A stretch of 64,000 nt of DNA from Oceanobacillus jordanicus (GCF_022095695.1 NZ_JAIFZM010000005.1:124001-188000); one strand, 5' to 3'; shown: positions 45,907-55,543, counted from the stretch's first letter. Program-made: numbers and translations. Notes: generated by a model not told the origin, from the sequence alone.

Positions 45907-47936
45907 TGAATATTCACCACCCCTACGCTTTGTACTTGTACTGTTGGCTCCAATTCATTATAAGATAGCACTACAACCTGTGGAAGGAAACGTTCAACCA
46001 GCTGTTTCAAATACATTCTGACAGCTGGAGAGCAAAGTACAATTGCAGTCTCTTCCTGTAACGATAACTTTTCAGCTTCATTGTGCAGGGATTTTACAAT
46101 TTCTTGTTGGGAATCAGGGTCCAACGCTAAATAATTCCCATGCTCTGTCTGCTGAATGTTTTCCGCTATAAGTTTCTCGACTTTCCCTGAGACAGTCAAT
46201 ACCTTCAACGAAGAATCATCTTCTGCATATTGCTTAGTAATCTGTGGGGATAAAGCTTGTCTTACATATTCCCCTAGTAGTTCCGTATCATTTGTTAATT
46301 TTGAGAAGTCTGCTAAGGTTTCAAAGATTACTGGCAAATTTCGTATGGAAATATTTTCTTTTAAAAGTTTTGCCATTACTTTCTGAATGTCTCCAACAGA
46401 TAAAGGATCTGGGGTAACTTCCTCTACTAATATTGGATAGCTTTCTTTTAGGTGATCGATTAATTGTTTGGTTTCCTGACGGCCTAGTAAAACATGTGCA
46501 TGTTTCTTTATCACTTCCGTAATATGGGTGGATACAACAGATGGTGGATCCACAACAGTATAACCGGACAATTCTGCTTCATCTTTCACGTCTTCGTTTA
46601 TCCATTTAGCAGGAAGACCAAACGCTGGTTCTTTAGTATCGATACCATCGATGTCATCATCTGCTATATCAGGAGACATGGCAAGATAATGATCGAGCAA
46701 CAACTCCCCTTCTGCCACTTGGTTTCCCTTAATTTTCATCTGATATTCGTTAGGGTTTAGTTGGATGTTATCACGAATGCGAACAACTGGTATAACAATT
46801 CCTAATTCGATTGCCAATTGTCGGCGGATCATAATAATTCTGTCCAACAAGTCTCCACCTTGATTCGTATCTGCTAAGGGTATTAAAGCATAACCAAATT
46901 CAAATTCAATCGGATCCATATTAAGTAAACTAACCACATTCTCTGAAGTCTTCATAGCACTGCTTTCTGTCTGCACCTCTTCTTCCACTTCATCAACCTC
47001 CGGCTCTTCAGCCTGTTTCAATAACAAGTATCCACTTAATGCAAGCACTCCGGCAATGACTGTAGTAAGGAAGAAGTTAATTGGTGTTAAACCAAGCAAG
47101 AAGATCGTCCCTGCTGCAATAAATAATAGCTTTGGATATTGTAGTAGCTGACCTGTAACATCACTTCCAAGGTTCCCTGTACCTGCCACACGTGTTACAA
47201 CTATCCCAGTTGCTGTTGCAATTAATAAGGCTGGTATCTGACTAACAAGCCCATCCCCTACAGTCAATCTCATATATGTATTAATTGCTTCTTGAAACGG
47301 CATGTCCATTTGTACCATGCCAATAATGAGGCCAAAAATAATGTTAATGAGAACGATGATTATACCAGCAATAGCATCACCTTTTACAAATTTACTAGCT
47401 CCATCCATAGAACCGTGAAAATCTGCCTCATTTTCTACCTTTTCCCGCCTTGCTTTTGCTTGCTGCTCAGAAATCAGTCCAGCATTCAGGTCGGCATCAA
47501 TACTCATTTGCTTTCCTGGCATTGCATCAAGCGTAAACCTTGCTGCCACTTCTGATACACGTTCTGAGCCTTTAGTGATTACAAGAAACTGAATGATTAC
47601 AAGTATAATAAATACAACGAAACCTACAAGAGGATTATCACCGATAACAAATGTACCAAATGTTTCTACGACCCCGCCTGCCTCAGCTTCAGAAAGAATT
47701 GACCTGGTAGTAGAAACATTTAACCCTAAGCGGAAAAGTGTTAAAAGCAGCAAGAGAGATGGAAATATGGAAAACTGCAATGCTTCCTGTGTGTTCATTG
47801 ATACAAGTATAACGATTAGTGCAAGGGTTATATTACATAAAATAAAAATACTTAATAGCCATCCCGGTAGTGGAATGACAAGCATTACGATTATTAATAT
47901 AACACCTAAAAGGACGGATAAATCACGAGCTTTCAT
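45903..47936 (-). CDS. flhA: Flagellar export gate component FlhA
   Basis: The nonameric export-gate protein that accepts substrates at its cytoplasmic ring. About eight membrane segments occupy residues 1-310, including the FHIPEP family region (RFTLDAMPGKQMSIDADLNAG). A flexible linker (about 315-345) and the soluble C-terminal domain (about 350-677) follow. Length equals B. subtilis FlhA (677). Confidence 0.96.
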   Translation of the reverse strand: MKARDLSVLLGVILIIVMLVIPLPGWLLSIFILCNITLALIVILVSMNTQEALQFSIFPSLLLLLTLFRLGLNVSTTRSILSEAEAGGVVETFGTFVIGDNPLVGFVVFIILVIIQFLVITKGSERVSEVAARFTLDAMPGKQMSIDADLNAGLISEQQAKARREKVENEADFHGSMDGASKFVKGDAIAGIIIVLINIIFGLIIGMVQMDMPFQEAINTYMRLTVGDGLVSQIPALLIATATGIVVTRVAGTGNLGSDVTGQLLQYPKLLFIAAGTIFLLGLTPINFFLTTVIAGVLALSGYLLLKQAEEPEVDEVEEEVQTESSAMKTSENVVSLLNMDPIEFEFGYALIPLADTNQGGDLLDRIIMIRRQLAIELGIVIPVVRIRDNIQLNPNEYQMKIKGNQVAEGELLLDHYLAMSPDIADDDIDGIDTKEPAFGLPAKWINEDVKDEAELSGYTVVDPPSVVSTHITEVIKKHAHVLLGRQETKQLIDHLKESYPILVEEVTPDPLSVGDIQKVMAKLLKENISIRNLPVIFETLADFSKLTNDTELLGEYVRQALSPQITKQYAEDDSSLKVLTVSGKVEKLIAENIQQTEHGNYLALDPDSQQEIVKSLHNEAEKLSLQEETAIVLCSPAVRMYLKQLVERFLPQVVVLSYNELEPTVQVQSVGVVNIQ

Positions 47937-47955
47937 TATTGTCTCTCCTCATTGC

Positions 47956-49032
47956 TTAAGCTTTTTTCTCTAGTTTATATACATACGCCAACACTTCAGC
48001 CACTGCTTTGAAGAACTCTTCTGGGATGATATCCCCGATTTCTGCTGCTTTATATAGGGCACGGGCCAGTGGTTTATTCTCTACTGTGGTTACCCCATTT
48101 TTCTTAGCAACTTCTTTTATCTTCATTGCAATATCGTCTGAACCCTTTGCGACAATGTACGGTGCGTCTGCTTTGGTCTCATCATACTTAATCGCTATGG
48201 CAAAGTGAGTCGGGTTCGTGATGACAACATCTGCGTTAGGGACCTCACTCATCATTCTGCGCGTTGCCATTTGACGTTGTCTTTCTTTTATTTTGGACTT
48301 TATTAATGGGTCCCCTTCAATATTCTTGTATTCATCCTTTACATCTTGTTTAGACATCTTCATATTCTTTTCAAAATCGTAACGCTGGTAAGCATAATCG
48401 AAAACAGCAAGAAAAAGAAGAGCAATGGTCGCTGATATAGCCATGATAACCGTTACCTGACCAAAGAAGGCTAGCGCACCATCCACCGTTTTAAACGATA
48501 GCATCATCATTTCATCTTTATTTATCCAGATCACAAGAAATGTGATGGTGCCGATGAAGACAATTTTTAATAATGATTTCAGCAATTCAACAAGTGCTCG
48601 GATGGAGAATATTCTTTTAGCACCTTGAATTGGATCTATTTTCTTCAGATCAAATTTTAAAGGCTCTGTTGTAAACAAGAATCCAATTTGCAAAAAATTA
48701 GCCGCCAACCCAGCTATTATCGAGATTACCATAATAGGCGCCAGCATTTTGGCAGCTTCAATCGCTGCACCGGTAAAGACTTGATGAACTGTGTTTTCCG
48801 TAACATCCCATTGAATGTATTCCGTAAAAGAATGTGTAAAGAAATCCATCATACTATTCTTTATCGAGCCACCAAAAACAATGAGAATAATAAAGGTAAA
48901 AAGCAGCAATATTGCTGTATTAATATCCTGGCTCTTCGCAACCTTCCCTTTCTTTCGCTCATCTTGACGCTTTTTCGGAGTTGCTTTTTCGGTCTTTTCA
49001 CCTGCAAAAAATTGTAAATCAAGCCTTAGCAA
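47956..49032 (-). CDS. flhB: Flagellar export switch protein FlhB
   Basis: It controls substrate switching from rod/hook to filament by self-cleavage. Four membrane segments (about 38-60, 95-120, 155-175, 195-218) lead to the cytoplasmic domain with the NPTH cleavage motif (273-276). The start MLRLDLQFFAGEKTEKAT is family-like. The frame opens with GTG at 49041, but GGGGG (49041-49045) lies eight bases before the TTG at 49032, which I prefer; GTG would overlap fliR by eight bases. The protein is about 358 residues. Confidence 0.93.
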   Translation of the reverse strand: MLRLDLQFFAGEKTEKATPKKRQDERKKGKVAKSQDINTAILLLFTFIILIVFGGSIKNSMMDFFTHSFTEYIQWDVTENTVHQVFTGAAIEAAKMLAPIMVISIIAGLAANFLQIGFLFTTEPLKFDLKKIDPIQGAKRIFSIRALVELLKSLLKIVFIGTITFLVIWINKDEMMMLSFKTVDGALAFFGQVTVIMAISATIALLFLAVFDYAYQRYDFEKNMKMSKQDVKDEYKNIEGDPLIKSKIKERQRQMATRRMMSEVPNADVVITNPTHFAIAIKYDETKADAPYIVAKGSDDIAMKIKEVAKKNGVTTVENKPLARALYKAAEIGDIIPEEFFKAVAEVLAYVYKLEKKA

Positions 49033-49033
49033 G

Positions 49034-49813
49034 TTACGCACCCCCGAATAATTGCATCAGTCCCTGCATTGTTTGGAACAGATATGTAAATAATTTTTTA
49101 ACAAGTACAATATAGAGACTTAGAAAAACGAATAAAGTTAGGAAACTTACAAGTATCTTTAGTGGAAGTCCTACTACAAATACATTTAGTTGCGGGACTG
49201 TTCTCGCTATAATACCAAGTGCGACGTCAACTAAGAACAGGCAGCCAACAATTGGTATGGCAATTTGGAAAGCGATCAGAAACATCGTATTAAACGTATC
49301 GATAACAAAATCAGCAATAGATTGGTTGCCAAATGGTATAAATGTATCTACAGGAATGAACGAATAACTATTGTAAATTCCGTCTATTAATAAATGATGC
49401 CCGTCTACAGCCAATAAAAAGAGTAAGGAAAAGATATAAAAATATTGACCCGTTAATGGACTTTGTGCGCCAGTTTGCGGATCAATAACATTAGCTATTG
49501 CAAATCCCATCTGAAAATCTATAAACCCACCAGCGATTTGAACTGCTGAAAGAATGATGTATGCAATTAGACCAATCAATAGTCCAACCAATACTTCTTT
49601 TATTAAAAGAAACAAGTACAATTCATCGAAAGTAATATCTGTGGTGCCAATTGTATAAAACATAATAAAAGCTAAAAAGAAACTAAGGCCTATTTTAAAT
49701 GGTGTTGGTATAGTTCCGTAAGCAAACAGTGGCAACGTGACAAAAAAGGCTAGCACTCGAACAAAGACAAGAATAAAAACTGGCAAGCTATTAACATTAA
49801 TTAATTCAAGCAT
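49034..49813 (-). CDS. fliR: Flagellar export protein FliR
   Basis: A membrane component of the export gate that forms the FliP5Q4R1 channel. The 259-residue protein has about six hydrophobic segments and the conserved ANVIDPQTGAQSPLTGQ loop. It starts four bases after fliQ and is followed immediately by flhB. Confidence 0.94.
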   Translation of the reverse strand: MLELINVNSLPVFILVFVRVLAFFVTLPLFAYGTIPTPFKIGLSFFLAFIMFYTIGTTDITFDELYLFLLIKEVLVGLLIGLIAYIILSAVQIAGGFIDFQMGFAIANVIDPQTGAQSPLTGQYFYIFSLLFLLAVDGHHLLIDGIYNSYSFIPVDTFIPFGNQSIADFVIDTFNTMFLIAFQIAIPIVGCLFLVDVALGIIARTVPQLNVFVVGLPLKILVSFLTLFVFLSLYIVLVKKLFTYLFQTMQGLMQLFGGA

Positions 49814-49816
49814 GGG

Positions 49817-50086
49817 TTACCCTACAAACTGATTTAAATTTTGAAATATGTCGGAAGTAAATTTAACCATTTCTGTAAGCATCCATGGTCCAAAAAAAAT
49901 GAGTCCAACCAATACAGCTACAATTTTCGGAACAAAAGCCAAGGTCTGTTCCTGTATTTGGGTTGTCGCTTGAAAAATACTTACCAGCAAGCCAACAGCA
50001 AGCGCTAGTATCAACAATGGGCCTGTGATTAAGAGAATGGTATACACTCCCTTTTCTGCGAGGCCTAATACAAATTCACTGCTCAC
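49817..50086 (-). CDS. fliQ: Flagellar export protein FliQ
   Basis: A small two-helix channel subunit of the export gate. The GTG at 50086 (MSSEFVLGLAEKGV) follows AGGTGAT by a few bases and gives 89 residues, exactly the B. subtilis length; the longer 92-residue frame starts at another GTG inside the ribosome-binding site. Membrane segments are about 14-40 and 50-75, with the conserved FQATTQIQEQTLAFVPKIV loop. Confidence 0.93.
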   Translation of the reverse strand: MSSEFVLGLAEKGVYTILLITGPLLILALAVGLLVSIFQATTQIQEQTLAFVPKIVAVLVGLIFFGPWMLTEMVKFTSDIFQNLNQFVG

Positions 50087-50118
50087 CAAAATCACCTACT
50101 TTTCTTAAAATATCCAAC

Positions 50119-50784
50119 TTAGAAACTATCCAACAGAGAATGTGTAATCATATACCAACCATCAACTAATACGAATAGTAGAATTTTGAATGGCAGGGAG
50201 ATCATTACAGGTGGCAGCATCATCATCCCCATTGACATAAGGACACTTGCAACAGCCATATCAATAATCAAAAAAGGAACAAAAATCATGAATCCCATTT
50301 GAAAGGCAGTCTTCAATTCACTGATCGCAAATGCTGGAACAAGGGTTGTCAGCGGTATCTCCTGAACTGTTTCTGGCTTTTCTAGCTGTGCATAATTCAT
50401 AAATAAAGCAAGGTCTTTCTGGCGTGTATGCTCTGCCATAAAGTCTTTCATCGGAGCACTCGCTCTATCATAGGCCTCATCAAGGGTTATTTCTTCATCA
50501 AATAATGGTTGAAGTGCTTCATCATACACCTCACCAAAAATAGGTGCCATAATAAAAAAGGTTAGAAATAAGGCAATACCAATAAGCACCTGATTTGGTG
50601 GCATTTGTTGCGTTGCAAGTGATGTTCTTACAAATGACAAGACTATAATGATTCTAGTGAAACTCGTCATCAATATTAATATACCTGGCGCAAGAGACAA
50701 GACTGTTAATAGAAGTAATAGTTTTACAGATGTCGCTACATTCGAAGGATCCGAACTAGAAAACATGTCTACGAATTCATTCAT
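50119..50784 (-). CDS. fliP: Flagellar export protein FliP
   Basis: The main channel subunit of the export gate. The 221-residue protein has four or five membrane segments; the conserved RTSLATQQMPPNQVLIGIALFLT and GMMMLPPVMISLPFK motifs are present. No long N-terminal signal peptide is seen, as in other Bacillus FliP. It overlaps fliO by eight bases. Confidence 0.95.
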   Translation of the reverse strand: MNEFVDMFSSSDPSNVATSVKLLLLLTVLSLAPGILILMTSFTRIIIVLSFVRTSLATQQMPPNQVLIGIALFLTFFIMAPIFGEVYDEALQPLFDEEITLDEAYDRASAPMKDFMAEHTRQKDLALFMNYAQLEKPETVQEIPLTTLVPAFAISELKTAFQMGFMIFVPFLIIDMAVASVLMSMGMMMLPPVMISLPFKILLFVLVDGWYMITHSLLDSF

Positions 50785-51439
50785 GTCTATCTTCCTTTTG
50801 CTTTTGCTGTTGAATCAATTTGTTGCGATTGTTCTTTAGCTTTTTCAATTCACCCGAGAAAAGATCTTTAAAATCTGATCCATCTGATTTCATAGTTGAT
50901 GTTGTAGACTTTCCTTTTGATTGAAATAGATCTGCAAGAATTCCACCTGTGCCTTGCTGTGCTTCATCCTGCCTTATCAAATCTGCCTTCACATTTGCAT
51001 CTGTGATTTCCTGTAAAAGTTCAACATTATCGCCCACACCAAGCAGGTAAAAACGATCCCCTAAACGTACAATTTGCACAGATTTATTTTGTCCTACTGA
51101 TACACCACCAAGGCTTTCAAGAGCTCTTACCTTTGTAAATAACTTGTTTCTCTTATTCAAAAACTTTAAAAGCACATAGATAAGTGCCAATACTAATACT
51201 AAAGCAAAGAACATTTTTATAAGATCAAACAGCATGAACCCATTTTCTTCCACTTGCCCCTGTTCTACCTGCTCTTCTTGATTGTTTCCTTCTTGTTCAT
51301 CTGGGCTATTTTCTCCCTTCTCTTCTTCATTTAGCCAGTCCGTCACATTAGAAGAACTAGCAGAGATTTCGTTAGATAGAAAAGAAAAGGAGAAAATCGC
51401 GATGAAACAGATAACTAGACTTATTTTTTTAATTAACAT
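50777..51439 (-). CDS. fliO: Flagellar export assembly protein FliO
   Basis: A single-pass membrane protein that helps FliP assemble (FliZ/FliO of B. subtilis). An N-terminal signal peptide (about 5-25) is followed by a Glu/Gln-rich segment (about 38-68), one membrane segment (about 72-95) and a cytoplasmic FliO domain. The ATG at 51439 lies after AGGAACGAG; a GTG two codons earlier is the alternative. The ends overlap fliP. Confidence 0.88.
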   Translation of the reverse strand: MLIKKISLVICFIAIFSFSFLSNEISASSSNVTDWLNEEEKGENSPDEQEGNNQEEQVEQGQVEENGFMLFDLIKMFFALVLVLALIYVLLKFLNKRNKLFTKVRALESLGGVSVGQNKSVQIVRLGDRFYLLGVGDNVELLQEITDANVKADLIRQDEAQQGTGGILADLFQSKGKSTTSTMKSDGSDFKDLFSGELKKLKNNRNKLIQQQKQKEDRHE

Positions 51440-51451
51440 ACTCACTCGTTC

Positions 51452-51814
51452 CTAATTCAAAGCCTTTTGTATTGCTTCAATAACCCGGTCTGATTGAAAT
51501 GGCTTAACGATAAAATCTTTCGCTCCTGCTTGGATGGCATCAATTACCATCGCTTGCTGTCCCATTGCAGAGCACATAATTATTTTTGCACTTGGATGCT
51601 TTGCTTTAATTTCCTTTAACGCGGTTATGCCATCTTTTTCAGGCATCGTGATATCCATTGTGACCAAATCAGGTTCTAATTCGTTATATTTTTCAACAGC
51701 TTGTACACCATCTTGTGCTTCCCCCACTACGTCAAAACCATTTTTAACTAAAATATCTTTAATCATCATTCTCATAAAAGCCGCGTCATCTACAATCAAG
51801 ATGCGTTGTCCCAT
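51452..51814 (-). CDS. cheY: Chemotaxis response regulator CheY
   Basis: A single receiver domain (120 residues) that, when phosphorylated by CheA, binds FliM/FliY and changes rotation. The acidic residues Asp9/Asp10, phospho-acceptor Asp54 (TMDITMPEKDG), a Ser/Thr switch around SAMGQ and Lys104 (FIVKPF) are all present. It sits between fliY and fliO as in B. subtilis. Confidence 0.96.
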   Translation of the reverse strand: MGQRILIVDDAAFMRMMIKDILVKNGFDVVGEAQDGVQAVEKYNELEPDLVTMDITMPEKDGITALKEIKAKHPSAKIIMCSAMGQQAMVIDAIQAGAKDFIVKPFQSDRVIEAIQKALN

Positions 51815-51839
51815 TTAAAAATCCCCCTTCAGCAATATG

Positions 51840-52976
51840 TTATTTAAGTCTGCGTAACCTATCTGACTGGCTTAGGATATCTGTAACCCGTACACCAAAG
51901 TTTTCATCAATTACCACTACTTCTCCTCTAGCAATAAGTTTTTCATTTACTAGAATATCTACAGGCTCTCCAGCTAATTTATCTAGCTCTATAATAGATC
52001 CAGCAGATAAATCCAGAATATCCCGGATCGTTCGTTTCGTTCTTCCTAACTCAACCGTTACTTTTAAAGGAATGTCCATCAACATATCCAAGTTACGATG
52101 TTCTGATTTGTTTAATTCTACAGGCTCAAAGTTAGAAAACGCTGCAGGTTGGACGGCACTATGTTGATTTGCGGTATTTCCTAACATGCTTGGATCCTCT
52201 TGATGATTTGTCTCATATTGATGTTTCACAGGCTCTTTCGTCTCGGTTTCAAAGCTTCTTTCTAGCTCTTCTACCGTCACAGCGGCTTCTTCCTCAGCTT
52301 TTCCATTGAGCAATTCATCCACCAATCCCTTTGCAAAGCTCATCGGCATAAGTTGCATAATATTAGAATCTATTAGATCGCCAACTTTGAGCTCAAAAAA
52401 GACCTTTACATAGGCATCTTCTGTAAATCTAGCTTTGGTGTCATCCTCGGGGTCCGCTAATAGTATATTGGGTGGTGAAATATCAACTTTCTTGTTGAAG
52501 ACTGTTGACATGCTTGTTGCAGCAGCTCCCATCATTTGGTTCATTGCTTCCTGGACAGCGCTCAAATGAATTTCATTTAATTCCTCAGCAGGAGAAGTTC
52601 CATCTCCCCCTAACATAATATCAGAAATAATCGCTGCATCTGGTGATTTTAGTACAAATACATTTTTCCCAGTAAAGCCATCAATATAGCTTACTTCAAC
52701 GCTGACTGGTTCAAAGTTAAACTCTTTTTCTAGATCTGCCTTCTGAATTACAGATACGGTTGGTGTTGTAATATCTACTTTTTGATTTAACAAAGTTGAT
52801 AGTGTCGTAGCAGAACTCCCGAAGGATATGTTGCCAATCTCTCCTAATGTATCTTCTTCAATTGTAGTTAAAGACTGATGTACAGGTGAAGTGACTTCAG
52901 CATCGTCTGCATCATCTTCGCCAATCTTCAATAATGCATCAATTTCATCCTGTGACAGCATTCCATCATTCATCAT
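51840..52976 (-). CDS. fliY: Flagellar switch protein / CheY-P phosphatase FliY
   Basis: A C-ring protein combining FliN function with CheY-P phosphatase activity. The N-terminal CheY-binding peptide (MLSQDEIDALL, 6-16) is followed by a CheC-like domain with both active pairs Glu46/Asn49 and Glu143/Asn146. A Glu-rich linker (about 225-265) and a C-terminal SpoA/FliN domain (about 295-375) follow. The 378-residue length equals B. subtilis. It overlaps fliM by 11 bases, with the ribosome-binding site AAAGGGGTG inside fliM. Confidence 0.96.
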   Translation of the reverse strand: MMNDGMLSQDEIDALLKIGEDDADDAEVTSPVHQSLTTIEEDTLGEIGNISFGSSATTLSTLLNQKVDITTPTVSVIQKADLEKEFNFEPVSVEVSYIDGFTGKNVFVLKSPDAAIISDIMLGGDGTSPAEELNEIHLSAVQEAMNQMMGAAATSMSTVFNKKVDISPPNILLADPEDDTKARFTEDAYVKVFFELKVGDLIDSNIMQLMPMSFAKGLVDELLNGKAEEEAAVTVEELERSFETETKEPVKHQYETNHQEDPSMLGNTANQHSAVQPAAFSNFEPVELNKSEHRNLDMLMDIPLKVTVELGRTKRTIRDILDLSAGSIIELDKLAGEPVDILVNEKLIARGEVVVIDENFGVRVTDILSQSDRLRRLK

Positions 52977-53964
52977 CTATGTTCACCCCTTTAATTTCTT
53001 CCATTACTTGCACTGACAATTTATTTTTTAGCTTGCCAGGCTGTACATAAAATTTTGGCTTATCATTAACTTCCAGTATAAGTGGTTGATCTATTGTTTG
53101 ATCTAGCCCAATTACATCATTTGGTTTAAGATTAAGAAATTGCTCAATGTTTATGTCTGTAGTCCCCAACAAAGTCTTTGCTTCTACTTTTGCTGTTTCC
53201 AAGTTCGTAGACAATTTATTGTATGCTTCATCGTCTCTTTCTTTAGTCGACGTCTGCATCCAATAGTGGACAGATAACTTTGAAATAATGGGCTCAAGCA
53301 CGATATGTGGAATACAGATGTTAATTAACCCACTCGTATCACCAATAGCTGTGTTTAAAGAGACTACAACTACCGTTTCATTTGGTGAAACCATCTGTAA
53401 AAACTGTGGATTCACTTCGAATTCTTCCATTACAGGATCAATTTCTACAATAGAAGCCCACGCTTCTTGCAAGTTTACAATTGCTTTTTCAAATATTTGT
53501 GACATTAGTATCGTTTCAATCTCCGTCAAGTTGTCCACTTTATTGGCACTATACCCTTTGCCCCCGAGTATTCTGTCCAGCAACGCATAGGCAATATTTG
53601 GGTTAATTTCCATAACGATCCTTCCCTCAAGCGGAGCAACACTATATGTATTAAGTACTGTCATTTTTGGAACTGATCTTATAAATTCTTCGTATGGGAT
53701 TTGATCTACTGATGCCACATTGATATTCACATATGTCCGCAATTGAGCAGAGAAAAAAGTTGTAAGCATCCGAGCATAGTTTTCGTGAATTCTGGAAATG
53801 CTGCGGATCTGATCTTTTGAGAAACGTAGTGCTCGTTTAAAGTCATAAACACGGACTTTTTTTTCTTTATCTTCTTTTTTAAGCTCTTCTGCGTCCATTT
53901 CACCTGACGTGATAGCAGACAAGAGGGCATCTATCTCATTTTGCGAAAGAACTTCATCTACCAA
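52966..53964 (-). CDS. fliM: Flagellar motor switch protein FliM
   Basis: A C-ring protein that binds CheY-P through its N-terminal peptide EVLSQNEIDALLSAI (4-18). The middle domain (about 45-235) is CheC-like, and the C-terminal SpoA domain is about 250-325. Translation starts at a TTG at 53964, five bases after GGAGGTGA; the next ATG is too far in and would remove the peptide. The length of 332 residues is the family norm. Confidence 0.96.
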   Translation of the reverse strand: MVDEVLSQNEIDALLSAITSGEMDAEELKKEDKEKKVRVYDFKRALRFSKDQIRSISRIHENYARMLTTFFSAQLRTYVNINVASVDQIPYEEFIRSVPKMTVLNTYSVAPLEGRIVMEINPNIAYALLDRILGGKGYSANKVDNLTEIETILMSQIFEKAIVNLQEAWASIVEIDPVMEEFEVNPQFLQMVSPNETVVVVSLNTAIGDTSGLINICIPHIVLEPIISKLSVHYWMQTSTKERDDEAYNKLSTNLETAKVEAKTLLGTTDINIEQFLNLKPNDVIGLDQTIDQPLILEVNDKPKFYVQPGKLKNKLSVQVMEEIKGVNIDDE

Positions 53965-54000
53965 TTAACTCACCTCCATGTTGGAGTATTACATCTATGT

Positions 54001-54417
54001 TTACTGCAAAATCTTATTGATTGTATAAACATCGGTAATTTTTCCATCTGTCATAACTTCATTTAACTTTGTTTGGACGGTTTCTTCTAATTCAGATAAA
54101 CCTGCTTTAAAATCCTCTTCACTCAACACGGCTAACTCTTTAATAAGGATATTTTTAAGCTGGAAATCTCGTTTAGCAATTTCTTCCTTGGCATCTTTAC
54201 TATCCGTTATAATCTGGAATTGAATCCGTACAAAGCTGCCGTCATCCAGATCTGTTGTTACTTCAGGTGACTCATAGGAATACTCCACAATATCATCGAT
54301 CGTTTTCGCTTCACCTTCTTTTTCATCATTGAAATTAAGGATAACTAGGAAAGCTACAGCTGCTCCAACAATCAGTATTGCTATGGAGGAAAGCATCACC
54401 TTAACTAACTTACTCAT
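54001..54417 (-). CDS. fliL: Flagellar basal body-associated protein FliL
   Basis: A single-pass membrane protein that supports stator function. The membrane segment is at about 8-28 ([20 protein letters not shown]), and the rest is the FliL domain. The ATG at 54417 (MSKLVKV) follows AGGTGAT; the frame opens four codons earlier at a GTG inside that site. It overlaps flbD by 8 bases. Confidence 0.93.
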   Translation of the reverse strand: MSKLVKVMLSSIAILIVGAAVAFLVILNFNDEKEGEAKTIDDIVEYSYESPEVTTDLDDGSFVRIQFQIITDSKDAKEEIAKRDFQLKNILIKELAVLSEEDFKAGLSELEETVQTKLNEVMTDGKITDVYTINKILQ

Positions 54418-54631
54418 TTTTACCATCACCTGCTTTATTTAATGATTGTTGCAAGCCGATTTTCTTATAAAATTCTGTTGCTAGTTCAATTACCGTCTGT
54501 TCCCTGTCTTTTACAACAACCTTTTTACCGTTTAACAATGTTATCGTAGTGTCAGGAAATGATTGAATCTGTTCGATCATTAACGCATTAATCGTAAATG
54601 TTTCATTATTTAAACGTCTTAACTCAATCAT
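54410..54631 (-). CDS. flbD: FlbD/SwrD family flagellar protein
   Basis: A small protein that in B. subtilis (SwrD) increases motor torque for swarming. The family begins MI.L.RLN, here [20 protein letters not shown], followed by [15 protein letters not shown], giving about 73 residues. The frame continues upstream to a GTG at 54661 that has an ideally spaced GGAGG (54668-54672). The conserved ATG at 54631 lies 36 bases from the same GGAGG, with a hairpin (54641-54665) between them. Both starts are possible: the extended protein would carry ten extra residues ([10 protein letters not shown]). I prefer the conserved ATG. Confidence 0.82.
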   Translation of the reverse strand: MIELRRLNNETFTINALMIEQIQSFPDTTITLLNGKKVVVKDREQTVIELATEFYKKIGLQQSLNKAGDGKNE

Positions 54632-54640
54632 AAAATGGGC

Positions 54641-54665
54641 GGGAGTGCCAAGATACGGCACTCCC
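54641..54665 (-). promoter_or_regulatory. flbD: Hairpin between the flbD ribosome-binding site and its conserved start
   Basis: GGGAGTGCC (54641-54649) pairs perfectly with GGCACTCCC (54657-54665), with a 7-base loop. It lies between the only good GGAGG (54668-54672, ending flgE) and the conserved flbD ATG. If the hairpin is looped out the spacing becomes about 11 bases, so it may bridge the ribosome-binding site and the start. It may also tune translation of a GTG-started longer form. Confidence 0.6.
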
Positions 54666-54672
54666 TACCTCC

Positions 54673-55461
54673 TTATCGTTTTAGATTTACTAGTTCCTGA
54701 AGTATTTCATCCGATGTTGTAATAATACGTGTATTTGCCTGGAATCCACGTTGTGCAGTAATCATCTCTGTAAATTCTTCTGAGAGATCAACGTTCGACA
54801 TTTCCAGTGAACCACTTACGATGGATGCAGTTCCTTCTGTTTCAGGAGCAACTATACCATTGTACCCAGCATTTTCACTATTAAGGAATAAGTTACTTCC
54901 GGACTTTTCTAAACCAGCGGCATTCGAGAAAGATGCAATCGCGATCTGACCAGCTTCTTGAGGGTCGCCCTCTTCATCAATATAGGAAACTGTTCCGTTG
55001 CTTTGAACACTGAAGCTTTGTGCAGTATCCGGAATACTTATATTACCGTCCATACCTTGTAGGTAATAACCTTGTGGATTAACAATAGCTCCTTCACTAT
55101 CTAGGTAAAAGTTTCCTGCTCTTGTGTAAAACGTTTGATTACCATCCTGAACAACAAACATTCCGTCCCCTTCTAAAGCAAAATCCAGTGGACTGTTGGT
55201 AGTCTGTCTAAAGCCTTGTGTGTGAATGTTGTCAATTGTTCCAAGCTGTGAACCAAGCCCTACCTGGGACGGGTTAACTCCACCTCGTGTGTCAGTTGCA
55301 GCTTGTGCACCAGCTGTCGTTTGGCTCATCATATCCTGAAAGGTTACCCTTCCTTTTTTAAAGCCTGAAGTGTTTACATTGGCAATATTATTTCCAATTA
55401 CATCTAATTTTGTTTGAAAGTTTTTCATACCTGAAATCCCAGCATACATAGAACGTAACAT
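54673..55461 (-). CDS. flgE: Flagellar hook protein FlgE (FlgG-type rod/hook family)
   Basis: It forms the hook (B. subtilis FlgE is 264 residues, formerly called FlgG). The 262-residue protein has the family N-terminus MLRSMYAGISGMKNFQTKLD and the LDVIGNNIANVNTSGFKKGR motif. A beta-rich D1 domain follows, and the C-terminal SNVDLSEEFTEMITAQRGFQ helix is conserved. The position after flgD and the TIGR02530 gene supports the hook assignment over distal rod. Confidence 0.9.
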   Translation of the reverse strand: MLRSMYAGISGMKNFQTKLDVIGNNIANVNTSGFKKGRVTFQDMMSQTTAGAQAATDTRGGVNPSQVGLGSQLGTIDNIHTQGFRQTTNSPLDFALEGDGMFVVQDGNQTFYTRAGNFYLDSEGAIVNPQGYYLQGMDGNISIPDTAQSFSVQSNGTVSYIDEEGDPQEAGQIAIASFSNAAGLEKSGSNLFLNSENAGYNGIVAPETEGTASIVSGSLEMSNVDLSEEFTEMITAQRGFQANTRIITTSDEILQELVNLKR

Positions 55462-55543
55462 TTATCATTTCCCCTTTTTGGTTATATCGTTTTACGCTGT
55501 ATCTATCCTTCAACAGCGGTTTGGCCTCCCAGAAGGGTCCAGC

